Of a stretch of DNA of 34,406 nt, positions 16,325 to 24,979 are shown one piece after another. The DNA is taken from contig JAJZTR010000004.1 in NCBI GenBank assembly GCA_021848775.1, forward strand, positions 1 through 34,406, read 5' to 3'. A program made the translations under genes and the position numbers. Under the pieces are notes generated by a model. The model ran no database searches. It was not told the DNA's origin and saw only the letters and a program-made list of their open reading frames with translations. The DNA comes from Chloroflexota bacterium. GTDB lineage: Bacteria > Chloroflexota > Anaerolineae > Anaerolineales > Anaerolineaceae. Each line of letters opens with the position of its first letter. Position 1 is the stretch's first letter.

Positions 16325-17452
16325 TTAGAAATCGAGGGTCTGACTGTGGGCGGCTACGCTTTCCACCAATCCGATCCCCAAAACGAGAGATAATAAAGAA
16401 CTTCCGCCGTAACTGATGAATGGCAGGGTTAAGCCAGTCACGGGCAGAATATTCAAATTGACACCTATATTAACCGTCGTCTGGAAAAAGATCAATATGG
16501 CAATTCCATAAGCAATCAACGCGCCAAATGTATCCAGCGACTTTCGCGCCACGTACAAACAACGAATGACCACGAATACCAACAGCGCCATCACAATAAC
16601 AGTGCCGACAAAGCCAAACTCCTCAGCCATCGCGGAGTAAATAAAGTCGGTGTGGCGGACCTTTAGAAAACGCAGCTGCACCTGGCTGCCGCTGCCGTAT
16701 CCGGCACCGAACCAACCGCCGGATCCAATGCTGATCAACGCCTGTTCGATATTGTACTGTTCGCCGTGGGTGGCTTCAGGATCGGGAAACACAAAATTAA
16801 CCACACGCTGCATCTGATAATCTTCGATCAGCGGAAATTTGACCCCATTGATGGTCAGGAGCAGGAATGCTGCCACCAACGCCAATCCAATTCCGCCAAA
16901 AATAAATATGTATTTGGCCTTCAGACCTCCGATCCATAACATGGAGAACCAGATAACGATGAGCACGATCGAAGTGCTCAAGTTTGGTTGAAGCAGCACC
17001 CAGATGGTCATGCCCATGGTGATCGCGAAGCTCTTCATGATCCATTTGACATCATGCGGTTCATCCATGGTGTTGGAAAAATAGTTGGCAAGAGTGATGA
17101 TCAAAATTATTTTGCCAAGCTCAGAAGGTTGGATATTGATGCCGCCGACCTCAAACCAGCGGGTGGAACCAAAAGCCGCGTCGCCGATCAGGTAAATGCC
17201 AACCAGCAATACGATGGCACCAAAGTATAACAACCGGGTGGTCGACGCCCAGGTGCGGTAATTGATTGCCGCTAAAACCAGGATAAGCCCCATCCCAAGA
17301 CCGACAAAAATGATCTGGTTGCGTACCGTGTTAACCAATTCAGCATTCCCCGCTATTGCTGAACGGATCATGACGATCCCAAAAACCGATAACAGCACGA
17401 CCGTTCCAAACAATAAATAATCGAAATGGCGCCATGTTTCTCGCCTTAACAT
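16325..17452 (-). CDS. rodA: Peptidoglycan glycosyltransferase RodA
   Basis: SEDS-family polymerase that builds lateral-wall glycan with PBP2. The 375-aa protein has about ten membrane helices. Family segments include FGSTRWFEVGGINIQPSELGKI, with the catalytic region around the conserved Glu, and the C-terminal LPVTGLTLPFISYGGSSLL. Its place downstream of mreBCD and mrdA identifies RodA rather than FtsW. AGAGG lies just before the ATG. Confidence 0.93.
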   Translation of the reverse strand: MLRRETWRHFDYLLFGTVVLLSVFGIVMIRSAIAGNAELVNTVRNQIIFVGLGMGLILVLAAINYRTWASTTRLLYFGAIVLLVGIYLIGDAAFGSTRWFEVGGINIQPSELGKIILIITLANYFSNTMDEPHDVKWIMKSFAITMGMTIWVLLQPNLSTSIVLIVIWFSMLWIGGLKAKYIFIFGGIGLALVAAFLLLTINGVKFPLIEDYQMQRVVNFVFPDPEATHGEQYNIEQALISIGSGGWFGAGYGSGSQVQLRFLKVRHTDFIYSAMAEEFGFVGTVIVMALLVFVVIRCLYVARKSLDTFGALIAYGIAILIFFQTTVNIGVNLNILPVTGLTLPFISYGGSSLLSLVLGIGLVESVAAHSQTLDF

Positions 17453-17578
17453 AATGGTCCTCTTGTAATCAATAAAATCAGAAAATTCTTCACGGTAACA
17501 GCATTGCGCTTTCCTTCATCCTGAAAGGCAGAATGTAGGGCTTGGTGCCCTTGCAGGGAAAAATCCGTTTGATCGATC

Positions 17579-19645
17579 CTAGGGCATTGCCGATGATTTT
17601 AACCCAAAATACGCTTCCATGACCTTGCGAACCACGGGAGCAGCCAGTATCGCACCTTCGTCGCCGTCATAGACAAAAGCGACCACTGCTATTTCCGGAT
17701 TGTCATAGGGGGCGTAACCCACATACCAGGCGTGTGAAGGCCAAAGGCCAAAATCGCACACACCTTTTTCCTGGGCAATCTGATCGCAATATTCAGCCGT
17801 TCCTGTTTTACCTGCGCTTTGGAATTCAGCATCCTCGAATACCGTTTCAGCAGTGCCAGAAACAACCACCTCGCGCATGCCCTCTTTCGCCAGATCCACC
17901 ACCCAGGGTTCGACTGTTTTGACAACATCAGTCTGGAAAAAATTCTCATCGTAGACATGGATCATGGGGTCCTTGGTAATATCCCACAGCATATCCGGTT
18001 CAAACGGTTTGATTACCTCTCCTTCGCTATTGAGCACTTCCTTGACCAGTGTAGGCCGCATTAACTTACCATCATTCGCCAGGGTTGCCACCGATACAAG
18101 CACCTGCAATGGGGTGGATAATACAAACCCCTGCCCGATGGTTGCAATATAGGTATCGCCTGTGGACCAGACCTCACCCAGATTGATTCGCTTCCAATTT
18201 GGATCGGGGATTAAGCCATCCTGCTCGCCTGGCAGTTCAATCCCGAGCACTTGACCATACCCTAAAGCTCGAGCGTATTCACCCAGCCGCCAGATATTCA
18301 AACCTTCAGGAACTTCATCTTTGTACCCGCCCCCGACTTTGTAGAAATACACATCACAGGATTGGGATAAACCACCAATAAAATCGAGGTCACCATGACT
18401 ACCACCCGATTTCCAGAGATAGCAGACATAATCCCGCGTGGTGGGATTTGGGTCGTTCGCGAAAAATTTTTCTTCGATTCTGATTAATCCGGGATCGTTT
18501 ATGATCTGGTCTGGAGTGACCACGCCTTCATTGAGAATGCCTATCGCGGCAGCCATTTTGAATACCGACCCGGGGGGATGCTCGGCTGAGATCGCATGGT
18601 TGAACAAGGGCTTGTGCGGATCCTGGTTCAATTGTTCATAATAGTAGGCAGGAATCAACCGTGCCATGCGGTTATTTTCATAATTTGGGTATGATACCAG
18701 CGACAAAATCTCGCCGGTTTTGGGGTTCATAGCAATTACCACACCACTGGTGTAGGATTTATTGTTGATTAAACTTTGGCGTTTCATCCAGTCAATTAAC
18801 GCTGCCCGTGCTGCGCCTTGCAGGCGTGTATCGATCGTCAGTGTCACGCTGTTCCCGGAAACGGATTCAACCGGCGCCTCAAGATCGCGCAGGATTTGCC
18901 CTGAATTATCCACCTCCACCACACGATATCCGTTTTTACCAATTAAGATATCGTTGAGTGAATTTTCGACTCCGGCGTAACCCACTTTGTCGCGGTTCGA
19001 GACAAATCCGAGATTCTCCCAGTAATTTTGCTCGATGGCTGGAATAGGTCCTAAAAAGCCTACCACCTCAGCGGTTGTTTCGCCTGTCGGATACTCGCGA
19101 ACAGCTTCTACCTCCACAGCTACACCGGAAAGGTCGACCGACCGCTCCTGGATGATACGTGCGGTTGTCTCATTGATATTGCACTTAATTCTCACCGGGT
19201 CGAAGGGAGCATTCGTTTCACCAATATAAACAATTTGAGTAATTCCGAGATCTGTCTGGCAGGGGGTGAAGTTGCGGACTGATTCACTGTCTGTATTGCC
19301 GCCGCTTACCGGGACATCAATTATTTCCGAAAGCCGCCGGTATATATCCTGAATGGCGCCTTCGTCGATAGGTAGATCAGCGGGGGTTATCACGACATTG
19401 TACGATGCAACATTCCTCGCCAAAACGATACCGTTCCGGTCATATATTTTTCCCCGCTGTGTTGTCAGGCTGATCTCTCGGGTACGATTGTCCACAGCTC
19501 TAGCCTGATAATTCTCTCCCTGAAAAATTTGGAGCGTGAACAAACGCAGAACATAAAATATGAACACGATCACAACCAGACCAAAGATAATATACAGCCT
19601 GGTGTGATTCAGCTCATTTTTGGGTTCTAAAGGTCGGCTTTTCAT
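17579..19645 (-). CDS. mrdA: Penicillin-binding protein 2 (elongation transpeptidase)
   Basis: Class B PBP that cross-links peptidoglycan during elongation, partner of RodA. The 688-aa protein has an N-terminal membrane anchor (about 15-40), a pedestal domain including TTQRGKIYDRNG, and a C-terminal transpeptidase. The active-site Ser is in HPPGSVFKM (near 357). The second motif is SCD (in LSQSCDVYF, near 430), the usual SxN being SCD as in many PBP2 proteins. The third is KTG in SAGKTGTAEY (near 610). The gene starts 4 bases after the mreD stop. Confidence 0.94.
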   Translation of the reverse strand: MKSRPLEPKNELNHTRLYIIFGLVVIVFIFYVLRLFTLQIFQGENYQARAVDNRTREISLTTQRGKIYDRNGIVLARNVASYNVVITPADLPIDEGAIQDIYRRLSEIIDVPVSGGNTDSESVRNFTPCQTDLGITQIVYIGETNAPFDPVRIKCNINETTARIIQERSVDLSGVAVEVEAVREYPTGETTAEVVGFLGPIPAIEQNYWENLGFVSNRDKVGYAGVENSLNDILIGKNGYRVVEVDNSGQILRDLEAPVESVSGNSVTLTIDTRLQGAARAALIDWMKRQSLINNKSYTSGVVIAMNPKTGEILSLVSYPNYENNRMARLIPAYYYEQLNQDPHKPLFNHAISAEHPPGSVFKMAAAIGILNEGVVTPDQIINDPGLIRIEEKFFANDPNPTTRDYVCYLWKSGGSHGDLDFIGGLSQSCDVYFYKVGGGYKDEVPEGLNIWRLGEYARALGYGQVLGIELPGEQDGLIPDPNWKRINLGEVWSTGDTYIATIGQGFVLSTPLQVLVSVATLANDGKLMRPTLVKEVLNSEGEVIKPFEPDMLWDITKDPMIHVYDENFFQTDVVKTVEPWVVDLAKEGMREVVVSGTAETVFEDAEFQSAGKTGTAEYCDQIAQEKGVCDFGLWPSHAWYVGYAPYDNPEIAVVAFVYDGDEGAILAAPVVRKVMEAYFGLKSSAMP

Positions 19646-19649
19646 AGGG

Positions 19650-20147
19650 TTAAGCCATATCTGAAGGACTAATCCAGTGGGCGAGGTCGGTGATGATGAT
19701 GTATACCGGTAATGCTAACATAAGATTTAACAGCGCGCTTGGCAGCGTGACCATCGTCAGACTTTCAACCAGAAGCATGCCGCGTCCGGCTATTTGCAGC
19801 GCTGCTAAGGACATTCCGTGATAAATCAAGGTGGACAGGAAAGTAGCCACAAACAGCGCCAGGATTGGAGTCTGCCAAACCTGGCGCTGGAGCAGCCGGG
19901 TTAGCCCAATGACCCCGGCGTAGCCAAAAATTGGCATGTAAAAAGGCATGCCGGATACAAAAGTCACCGCCCCTCCGCCAATTAGAACCCAAAACCACAC
20001 CGCTCTCGCTCGATCCTGAAGCGCCCAGGAGACTAACACCAGCAAAACGAGGTCGGCAGTCCCGTGCAGCAATGGAAGCCTGCTGATTACCGCCAGCTGA
20101 ACCATTAACGTTAATCCCAAAACTGGAATTGCCAGCAGATATGCCAT
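19650..20147 (-). CDS. mreD: Rod-shape determining protein MreD
   Basis: A 165-aa hydrophobic protein with five or six predicted helices between mreC and mrdA, the usual MreD position. MreD sequences diverge strongly, so the call rests on length, membrane topology and gene order. It lies 4 bases downstream of mreC. Confidence 0.82.
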   Translation of the reverse strand: MAYLLAIPVLGLTLMVQLAVISRLPLLHGTADLVLLVLVSWALQDRARAVWFWVLIGGGAVTFVSGMPFYMPIFGYAGVIGLTRLLQRQVWQTPILALFVATFLSTLIYHGMSLAALQIAGRGMLLVESLTMVTLPSALLNLMLALPVYIIITDLAHWISPSDMA

Positions 20148-20151
20148 ATGA

Positions 20152-20994
20152 TTAAGGGGTGGAGGGAATTAGCGGTGAAATATCCACGGGACGGAAATTC
20201 GTAATCACCAGCACAGCCTGCAGTGAACTGAATTCGACCACCGACTGAACACTTGCCGATTGAAACAAGTCAGTGCCGGTGGAGCGAACACTCACCACCT
20301 GTCCAACCAGGATATCCGCCGGATAACCGCCTCCAAGCCCAGAGGTCAGGATCAGCTCACCTGGTTGAAGGTCAACATCTGGTGAAACCAATTCCAAAGA
20401 GATTTCGCCGGTCACAGAGCCGAGAATTTGGGCTTCAGCACTGGAAGGCACTAGCCTGACATTTACGATGGATCCTGGATCCGTGATCAACTCAACCCGG
20501 GCGGCTGTAGCAGTGACCGCGTCGATCCTGCCGACCAGACCCTGGTGGGTGATCACTGGCATGCCATGCCGCAAACCTGCATCGGAGCCGTGGTCGATGA
20601 TGACATAATGCAGGAATGGACTTGGATCGCGTCCAATAACAGCTGCCGCGACATAGGTGCTTTGCGGGCTGCTGCGAGCAAAATCGAGCAAAGCATACAA
20701 AACTTCTGCTTCGCGCAGCTGCTGTTCCAATTCGATGATCTGCGTTTGTAACCCTGCCACTTCACTTTCGAGGGCTTCGTTTTGTGCGCGCAGGCTGGCG
20801 ACGTCTCGCGGCACAGTAACAAAATCATATACAGCCATGAAGCGCGTCGACAGCCAGGTTTGCACCGACACGAACGGCGTCAGCGCGGACCGGAACAACG
20901 GCTGCATATACCCGCTAAGCGCAAAGAGTACCAGACCAGCGACAACCACAATAATCGTCGCGGTACGAAAGAACTGAGAACGGGGGTTTTTCAT
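20152..20994 (-). CDS. mreC: Cell-shape protein MreC
   Basis: A bitopic protein linking MreB filaments to the wall-building enzymes outside the membrane. The 280-aa protein has one N-terminal membrane helix (about 10-30), then a coiled coil (about 60-95, RAQNEALESEVAGLQTQIIE) and a periplasmic beta-barrel domain with segments such as VIGRDPSPFLHYVIIDHGSDAG and GLVGRIDAV typical of MreC. Confidence 0.93.
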   Translation of the reverse strand: MKNPRSQFFRTATIIVVVAGLVLFALSGYMQPLFRSALTPFVSVQTWLSTRFMAVYDFVTVPRDVASLRAQNEALESEVAGLQTQIIELEQQLREAEVLYALLDFARSSPQSTYVAAAVIGRDPSPFLHYVIIDHGSDAGLRHGMPVITHQGLVGRIDAVTATAARVELITDPGSIVNVRLVPSSAEAQILGSVTGEISLELVSPDVDLQPGELILTSGLGGGYPADILVGQVVSVRSTGTDLFQSASVQSVVEFSSLQAVLVITNFRPVDISPLIPSTP

Positions 20995-21053
20995 ACTGAA
21001 AGGATCCTACCTGCCTGGAATTCTATCAGAAGAATAGGAAGTTTCCAACCAGG

Positions 21054-22115
21054 CTAACGCCCTCCACCCCGATCCAACCCAACCAGGAATTCACTGTACT
21101 TGTCCAGATCTTCCAGGATCATGCCTGCCCCGCGAGCGACGCAGGTCATCGGATCTTCAGCGACCCAAACGCGCAGATGCAACTCATCCGAGAGGCGTTC
21201 CATCAACCCTTGCAGCAGCGCCCCACCGCCAGCCAGACAAATACCGGTTTCAATCAAGTCTGAAACGATTTCAGGCGGAGCTTCATCCAATGTGTCTTTT
21301 ATCGTATCCACGATCACCTGAACTGACCCGGCAATTCCTTCTCGAATTTCTACCGATGAAATCTCTAAAGATTCAGGGAGACCGCTGACAAGATTGCGTC
21401 CGCGAACGGTCATTGTTTTTTCCGTCGGCAGGGGGTAAGCCGAACCGATCTGCATTTTGACCTGTTCAGCCATCCGCTCGCCAATGAACAAGTTGTATTT
21501 ACTGCGAACATACTGAATAATGTCCTGGTCCATTTCGTCACCAGCGACCCGCAGTGAACGCGAAACGACAATTCCACCCATCGAAATCACCGCTACTTCA
21601 GTCGTTCCACCGCCAATATCGACAACCATGCTCCCCTGTACTTCAGACACCGGCAGACCGGCTCCCAGGGCTGCGGCTCGTGGTTCTTCAATGAGATAAG
21701 CCTCGCGCGCGCCGGCAGACATGGCTGCGTCATAAACTGCGCGTTTTTCGACTTCAGTGGCCCCAGAGGGGATCCCGACCACCACGCGGGGGCGCGGCAT
21801 GGGCACAATCGATTGTTGATGGGCTTTACCAATGAAATATCCTAACATCGCCTGGGTGATATCAAATTCTGAAATCACCCCGTCGCGTAATGGGCGAATG
21901 GCAACGACATTGGCTGGAGTGCGCCCGACCATTTCTTTGGCCTGCACACCAATCGCCAAAGGACGGCGGCTTCTTTTTTCCACTGCCACCCAGGACGGCT
22001 CATTGATTACGATTCCTTTCCCCCGGACATTGACCAGCGTGTTTGCTGTCCCCAAATCAATCCCAATGTCCAAAGAGAACAATCCCATCAACCAATTGAA
22101 AGGATTGAACGCCAA
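21054..22115 (-). CDS. mreB: Actin-like rod-shape protein MreB
   Basis: Bacterial actin that guides lateral-wall synthesis; 353 aa. The phosphate-1 motif is DIGIDLGTANTLV (from residue 16), phosphate-2 is MVVDIGGGTTEVAVIS and the adenosine motif is GICLAGGGALLQG. The start is TTG at 22115: AGGAG lies 6 bases upstream, whereas the next ATG would lose nine residues that begin with the amphipathic FNPFNWLM membrane tip. It is the first gene of the mreB-mreC-mreD-mrdA-rodA-gltX series. Confidence 0.95.
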   Translation of the reverse strand: MAFNPFNWLMGLFSLDIGIDLGTANTLVNVRGKGIVINEPSWVAVEKRSRRPLAIGVQAKEMVGRTPANVVAIRPLRDGVISEFDITQAMLGYFIGKAHQQSIVPMPRPRVVVGIPSGATEVEKRAVYDAAMSAGAREAYLIEEPRAAALGAGLPVSEVQGSMVVDIGGGTTEVAVISMGGIVVSRSLRVAGDEMDQDIIQYVRSKYNLFIGERMAEQVKMQIGSAYPLPTEKTMTVRGRNLVSGLPESLEISSVEIREGIAGSVQVIVDTIKDTLDEAPPEIVSDLIETGICLAGGGALLQGLMERLSDELHLRVWVAEDPMTCVARGAGMILEDLDKYSEFLVGLDRGGGR

Positions 22116-22253
22116 TATATACTCCTATTCCCAGAGGGCATGACGGCTAAATAATAGATTCATAGAAAAAAATTATACCATAGCACATCTAATCACATTT
22201 CCTTTCCGAATATTAATTATCATTTGCAGCCATTTCTTGCGTGCTGGTCGTGC

Positions 22254-22282
22254 TTGACATTCTCTGGTGGGACGCATATAAT
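22254..22282 (+). promoter_or_regulatory. Consensus sigma-70 promoter of tRNA-Gly
   Basis: TTGACA at 22254-22259 and TATAAT at 22277-22282 with an ideal 17-base spacer. Transcription would start just before the tRNA at 22295. It is outside the integrated element, so the insertion leaves it in control of the tRNA. Confidence 0.9.
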
Positions 22283-22294
22283 CCAAATTTGCAA

Positions 22295-22366
22295 GCGGGT
22301 GTAGTTCAGTGGTAGAACGTTTGCTTCCCAAGCAAAATGTCGTCGGTTCGAGTCCGATCACCCGCT
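22295..22366 (+). tRNA. tRNA-Gly (anticodon CCC), integration target
   Basis: A 72-base cloverleaf. Acceptor GCGGGTG pairs with CACCCGC. The anticodon stem TTTGC/GCAAA holds loop TTCCCAA (anticodon CCC), and the T-loop is TTCGAGT. No CCA is encoded. Its 3' 44 bases, from the last three bases of the 5' anticodon stem on, are part of the att core; the element supplies an identical 3' end, so the tRNA stays functional after insertion. Confidence 0.94.
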
Positions 22367-22367
22367 C
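22323..22367 (+). repeat. attL core (45-bp direct repeat, copy 1)
   Basis: Identical over 45 bases with 31478-31522. It runs from the anticodon stem to one base past the tRNA discriminator. The bases just outside differ between copies. Confidence 0.93.
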
Positions 22368-22392
22368 TAGGTGGGGGTAATTAGTCATTTTT

Positions 22393-22401
22393 ACCGCTAT
22401 A
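22393..22401 (-). repeat. Possible integrase arm site near attL
   Basis: ACCGCTATA is the reverse complement of TATAGCGGT, the end of the 18-bp direct repeats beside attR. It lies between attL and the integrase start. Confidence 0.4.
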
Positions 22402-22423
22402 AATCCATATATAGGGGTATGCT

Positions 22424-23305
22424 ATGACTCAAAAAACACCGTTTGACCATTTACTTAGGGTAAATTATGACAATTTTATCTTAAGCAGGGAGGCTATGAA
22501 TGTCTCCAAAAGTACGATCATTACCTATCGATCTGTATTAGGAAAATTCATAGCCTGGTTAGAATCCGAGGGGATCACCGCTCCGAATCAGATAACCACC
22601 TTTCACATTCGATCATTCATGTCTCAGGTGAAAGGTAAGCCATGGACCCTAAACGGTTACGGCCGGGCGATTCGGACCCTAATGATCTTCTGGTTTGAAG
22701 AGAGAACAATACCCGAGAGAATCAAGGTTGAAGTTCCCCGAGTCAGACGGCAAAAGTTACCCTTCCTTACCGGCCCCCAGATTAAGCAGCTATTGGATCT
22801 ATGCACCGCCCGGGAAAGGGCATTAGTCACTTTCATGGTTGATACCGGCCTGAGACGAATGGAAGTCTCTAATCTGAATGTATCAGATGTGAATTTTGAC
22901 AATGGAGCTGTCCGGGTGCTCCATGGGAAGGGTGATAAATACCGACTTGCTGTCATTGGACCCACTGCCAAACGAACCCTATTGACTGCCATGAAACATA
23001 ATAAGGATAAATCTGAGGATGCGCCGCTCTTCCAAACCCGAGAGGGAAATCGTTTGACCGGAAACGCGATTCAACTTCTATTCAGGCGGTTGTCTGAAAG
23101 AACCGGGATGAAAGTCACCCCCCATATGCTGCGCCGGTCCTTTGCAACCCTTACCCTAAAATCCGGTATCGATCTTGTTTCGCTTCAGATCCTTATGGGG
23201 CATGAATCCATTGAGACAACACGAGGTTATATTCAGCTCCTGGACGATGATCTAATCAAAGCCCATTCTGTTCATTCCCCCATGGATAACCTGAGACGTT
23301 TATAA
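22424..23305 (+). CDS. int: Tyrosine recombinase / site-specific integrase
   Basis: Catalyses integration and excision at the tRNA-Gly att site. The 293-aa protein has a SAM-like core-binding domain (about 10-95) and a catalytic domain (about 110-285). The catalytic set is complete: R144 in DTGLRRMEV, K169 in LHGKGDKYR, H234 and R237 in PHMLRRSFAT, H260 in LMGHESIETT, and nucleophile Y269. The ATG follows AGGGG with a 6-base gap, 56 bases from attL, the normal place for a satellite or prophage integrase. It is shorter than lambda-type integrases and lacks an obvious N-terminal arm-binding domain, so it is XerC/D-like in size. Confidence 0.94.
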   Translation: MTQKTPFDHLLRVNYDNFILSREAMNVSKSTIITYRSVLGKFIAWLESEGITAPNQITTFHIRSFMSQVKGKPWTLNGYGRAIRTLMIFWFEERTIPERIKVEVPRVRRQKLPFLTGPQIKQLLDLCTARERALVTFMVDTGLRRMEVSNLNVSDVNFDNGAVRVLHGKGDKYRLAVIGPTAKRTLLTAMKHNKDKSEDAPLFQTREGNRLTGNAIQLLFRRLSERTGMKVTPHMLRRSFATLTLKSGIDLVSLQILMGHESIETTRGYIQLLDDDLIKAHSVHSPMDNLRRL

Positions 23306-23565
23306 CCAGAACCATTTACCCAATAAGTAAAGTGTCATTTTTTCCGGCCCCCTTTGTGGGTGACATTGAGAGGCTTGCCCCGATTCGAGGGTATACAGAA
23401 GTTCCCCACGGCTATATTAAACGTTCTGGGGGCTTCTGGGGGGGCTGTGGGTATACGTTATTGGTTAGATCCGGGTAAACCACCAACCCCATGACCATTA
23501 GCTTAGGGAAAATCAGGGTGATTTTTGCGGTCCCAAAAGGATCTAATATTACTGAGAAAAGTTAC

Positions 23566-23576
23566 CTACTCAGTAT
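23566..23576 (+). promoter_or_regulatory. 11-bp palindrome copy, one mismatch
   Basis: CTACTCAGTAT; differs from ATACTCAGTAT at the first base. Non-coding, left of the 100-bp repeats. Confidence 0.65.
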
Positions 23577-23722
23577 GGGGTTGAAAATTCCCGATAAGAG
23601 GAAAATGCGCCCATAACCCCCACGCTTGGTATTAGGTGCTCTGGAAAAAAATATAGAGTTTAATCACTTTTTACCCTTCATTCAAAAAGACTTGATCATA
23701 AATTGTCTGGGATTGTGGTCGA

Positions 23723-23733
23723 ATAATCGGTAT
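23723..23733 (+). promoter_or_regulatory. Degenerate 11-bp palindrome in repeat unit 1
   Basis: ATAATCGGTAT, two mismatches, lies exactly 100 bases before the better copy at 23823 in unit 2. Confidence 0.35.
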
Positions 23734-23822
23734 GGTGTGTGATTAAAAAAATATAGCCTTTTGTCACATTTTAGCCGTATCTCAAATTAATTAGATCATA
23801 AATTAATGGGGATTCCGGTTGG

Positions 23823-23833
23823 ATACTCAGTAC
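23823..23833 (+). promoter_or_regulatory. 11-bp palindrome copy, one mismatch
   Basis: ATACTCAGTAC, last base changed. Inside repeat unit 2. Confidence 0.65.
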
Positions 23834-23949
23834 GGGGGGTGAATAAAAATATCGCCTTTTGTCGCTTTTTAGCCTTACCGGTTAGATAATTCCCTTATCT
23901 TCGCGTGAAGGTTGATAACATCCTACCTGTCCAACCTTTGATTTCTTTA

Positions 23950-24804
23950 TCAACTGCAGCTCTTGACCAGGTCGATCATAGAATCACGGTTTGAAAGGCC
24001 GTGAATGGAGGCATGAAGGTTAACAATATCCATCGGTTTACCATTGTTACACCCCGCAAAACACCCGCAAACGCCACGGTTTGTATCAATCCATAACGAA
24101 GGGTTATGATCATCGTGCAATGGACACCGGGCGATATACCAACCCGGGCCGGTTTTAGTTGCATCCGGGAAGTAGGAAAGGATAGTCACGCGCTGCCGCA
24201 CGACTGTTACAAGGTCAAGAGATGGATCTGGTACATTCAAAGCTGATTCCCATGGGTCTGAAGTGGGAACCCATGCCGCGCCCGCTATTCCTGGATTGTG
24301 GGTAATTTTGGGGGCTTCTGGGATCAACCCCAAAGGTATAACTTCGTCAAGTCGGTTAATTCGAGTTATGGGTGCATCCATTAGGACCTGGTACACCGCG
24401 CCGGATGGATGAATCGAGGGAGGGGCCAAAACATAACCCCCGGCCGCTTTGATATCCCCCAGGCCGGGTATATGAGTCGTCTGAACAGGTTGATCACACC
24501 AAAAATAAGCGTGTACACCCCGGCCGGTAATAACCTGATAAGTGGATATTTTATACATGGCCGCCCACATCATGTAAGTATCCACGGTATCAAAATCGAT
24601 TACGACTAATCCCCGGCCGGTCACTATTGCCAGGTTATAGGATCCACTTTCAAACCAATTAACCAGTTCTTCAGGGGAGGGAAGGCGGTTTTGATACTCC
24701 TGCCAGCGGACCGCCGCAACCTTCGATCTGGGTTTTATGGGAATTATTGCCACGCCTAAAATGTACCAATTTATAGCCTGTTTAAGTGTCTCGTTAATGT
24801 CCAT
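23950..24804 (-). CDS. Primase-polymerase (AEP prim-pol) fused to CHC2-type zinc finger
   Basis: Probable replication primase of the element, 284 aa. Residues 5-160 are a bifunctional primase-polymerase domain: VVIDFD (67-72) gives the metal-binding D70 and D72, TGRGVHAYF (93-101) the catalytic-His loop, and KAAGGYVLAPPSIHPSG (119-134) the nucleotide-binding segment. Residues 222-270 look like a DnaG CHC2 zinc-binding domain: CPLH (227-230) with C246/C248/C252, then the family pattern DIVNLHA. No TOPRIM domain follows. AAGGG lies just before the ATG, abutting a copy of the 11-bp palindrome. The gene is downstream of the ATPase on the same strand, with the dyad region between. Confidence 0.88.
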   Translation of the reverse strand: MDINETLKQAINWYILGVAIIPIKPRSKVAAVRWQEYQNRLPSPEELVNWFESGSYNLAIVTGRGLVVIDFDTVDTYMMWAAMYKISTYQVITGRGVHAYFWCDQPVQTTHIPGLGDIKAAGGYVLAPPSIHPSGAVYQVLMDAPITRINRLDEVIPLGLIPEAPKITHNPGIAGAAWVPTSDPWESALNVPDPSLDLVTVVRQRVTILSYFPDATKTGPGWYIARCPLHDDHNPSLWIDTNRGVCGCFAGCNNGKPMDIVNLHASIHGLSNRDSMIDLVKSCS

Positions 24805-24814
24805 AGTTGCCCTT

Positions 24815-24825
24815 ATACTGAGTAA
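24815..24825 (-). promoter_or_regulatory. 11-bp palindrome copy abutting the primase ribosome site
   Basis: ATACTGAGTAA on the plus strand, one mismatch and the only copy with the opposite central base. On the coding strand it ends directly at the AAGGG ribosome site, 10 bases before the ATG, so a bound protein could block expression. Confidence 0.65.
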
Positions 24826-24850
24826 GTCACGGCTAATTATTACCTTTTCA

Positions 24851-24972
24851 TTTCGGTCATTTCGATCATTTCGATCAATTGCTATATGTTTCTTATTACA
24901 TTCTTCTTTTCGAATTTCAGAGAGGCATAAGAAACATTAATCGAAAGATCGTAATGATCGTAATGATCGTAA
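24851..24972. repeat. 122-bp dyad with 9-bp iterons, candidate origin
   Basis: Left arm 24851-24896 and right arm 24927-24972 are inverted copies of each other over 46 bases without a gap. The inner 11 bases are perfect (ATGTTTCTTAT at 24886, ATAAGAAACAT at 24927). The outer parts are three 9-base iterons each: CGATCATTT type on the left, CGATCATTA type read inward from the right. The centre is AT-rich. It fills the gap between the ATPase and primase genes. Confidence 0.82.
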
Positions 24973-24979
24973 GGATTTA

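Larger units (their letters stand above)
23645..23900 (+). repeat. Imperfect ~100-bp tandem repeats (2.5 units)
   Basis: Units start at 23645, 23745 and 23845, each opening with an A-run and TATAG or TATCG. Units 2 and 3 share CCTTTTGTC followed by TTTTAGCC. Units 1 and 2 share GATCATAAATT at the same offset and are exactly 100 bases long; roughly 60 percent of positions agree. The third unit keeps about 55 bases. Such arrays may be iterons or binding sites for replication or control proteins. Confidence 0.72.
23306..23949. other. Non-coding control/replication region of the element
   Basis: About 640 bases between the convergent integrase and primase genes, with no convincing gene on either strand. 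The left half is G-rich, with repeated GGGTATAC and TTCTGGGGG strings. The right half contains ~100-bp imperfect repeats and three sites resembling the element's 11-bp palindrome (23566, 23723 and 23823). Confidence 0.7.
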
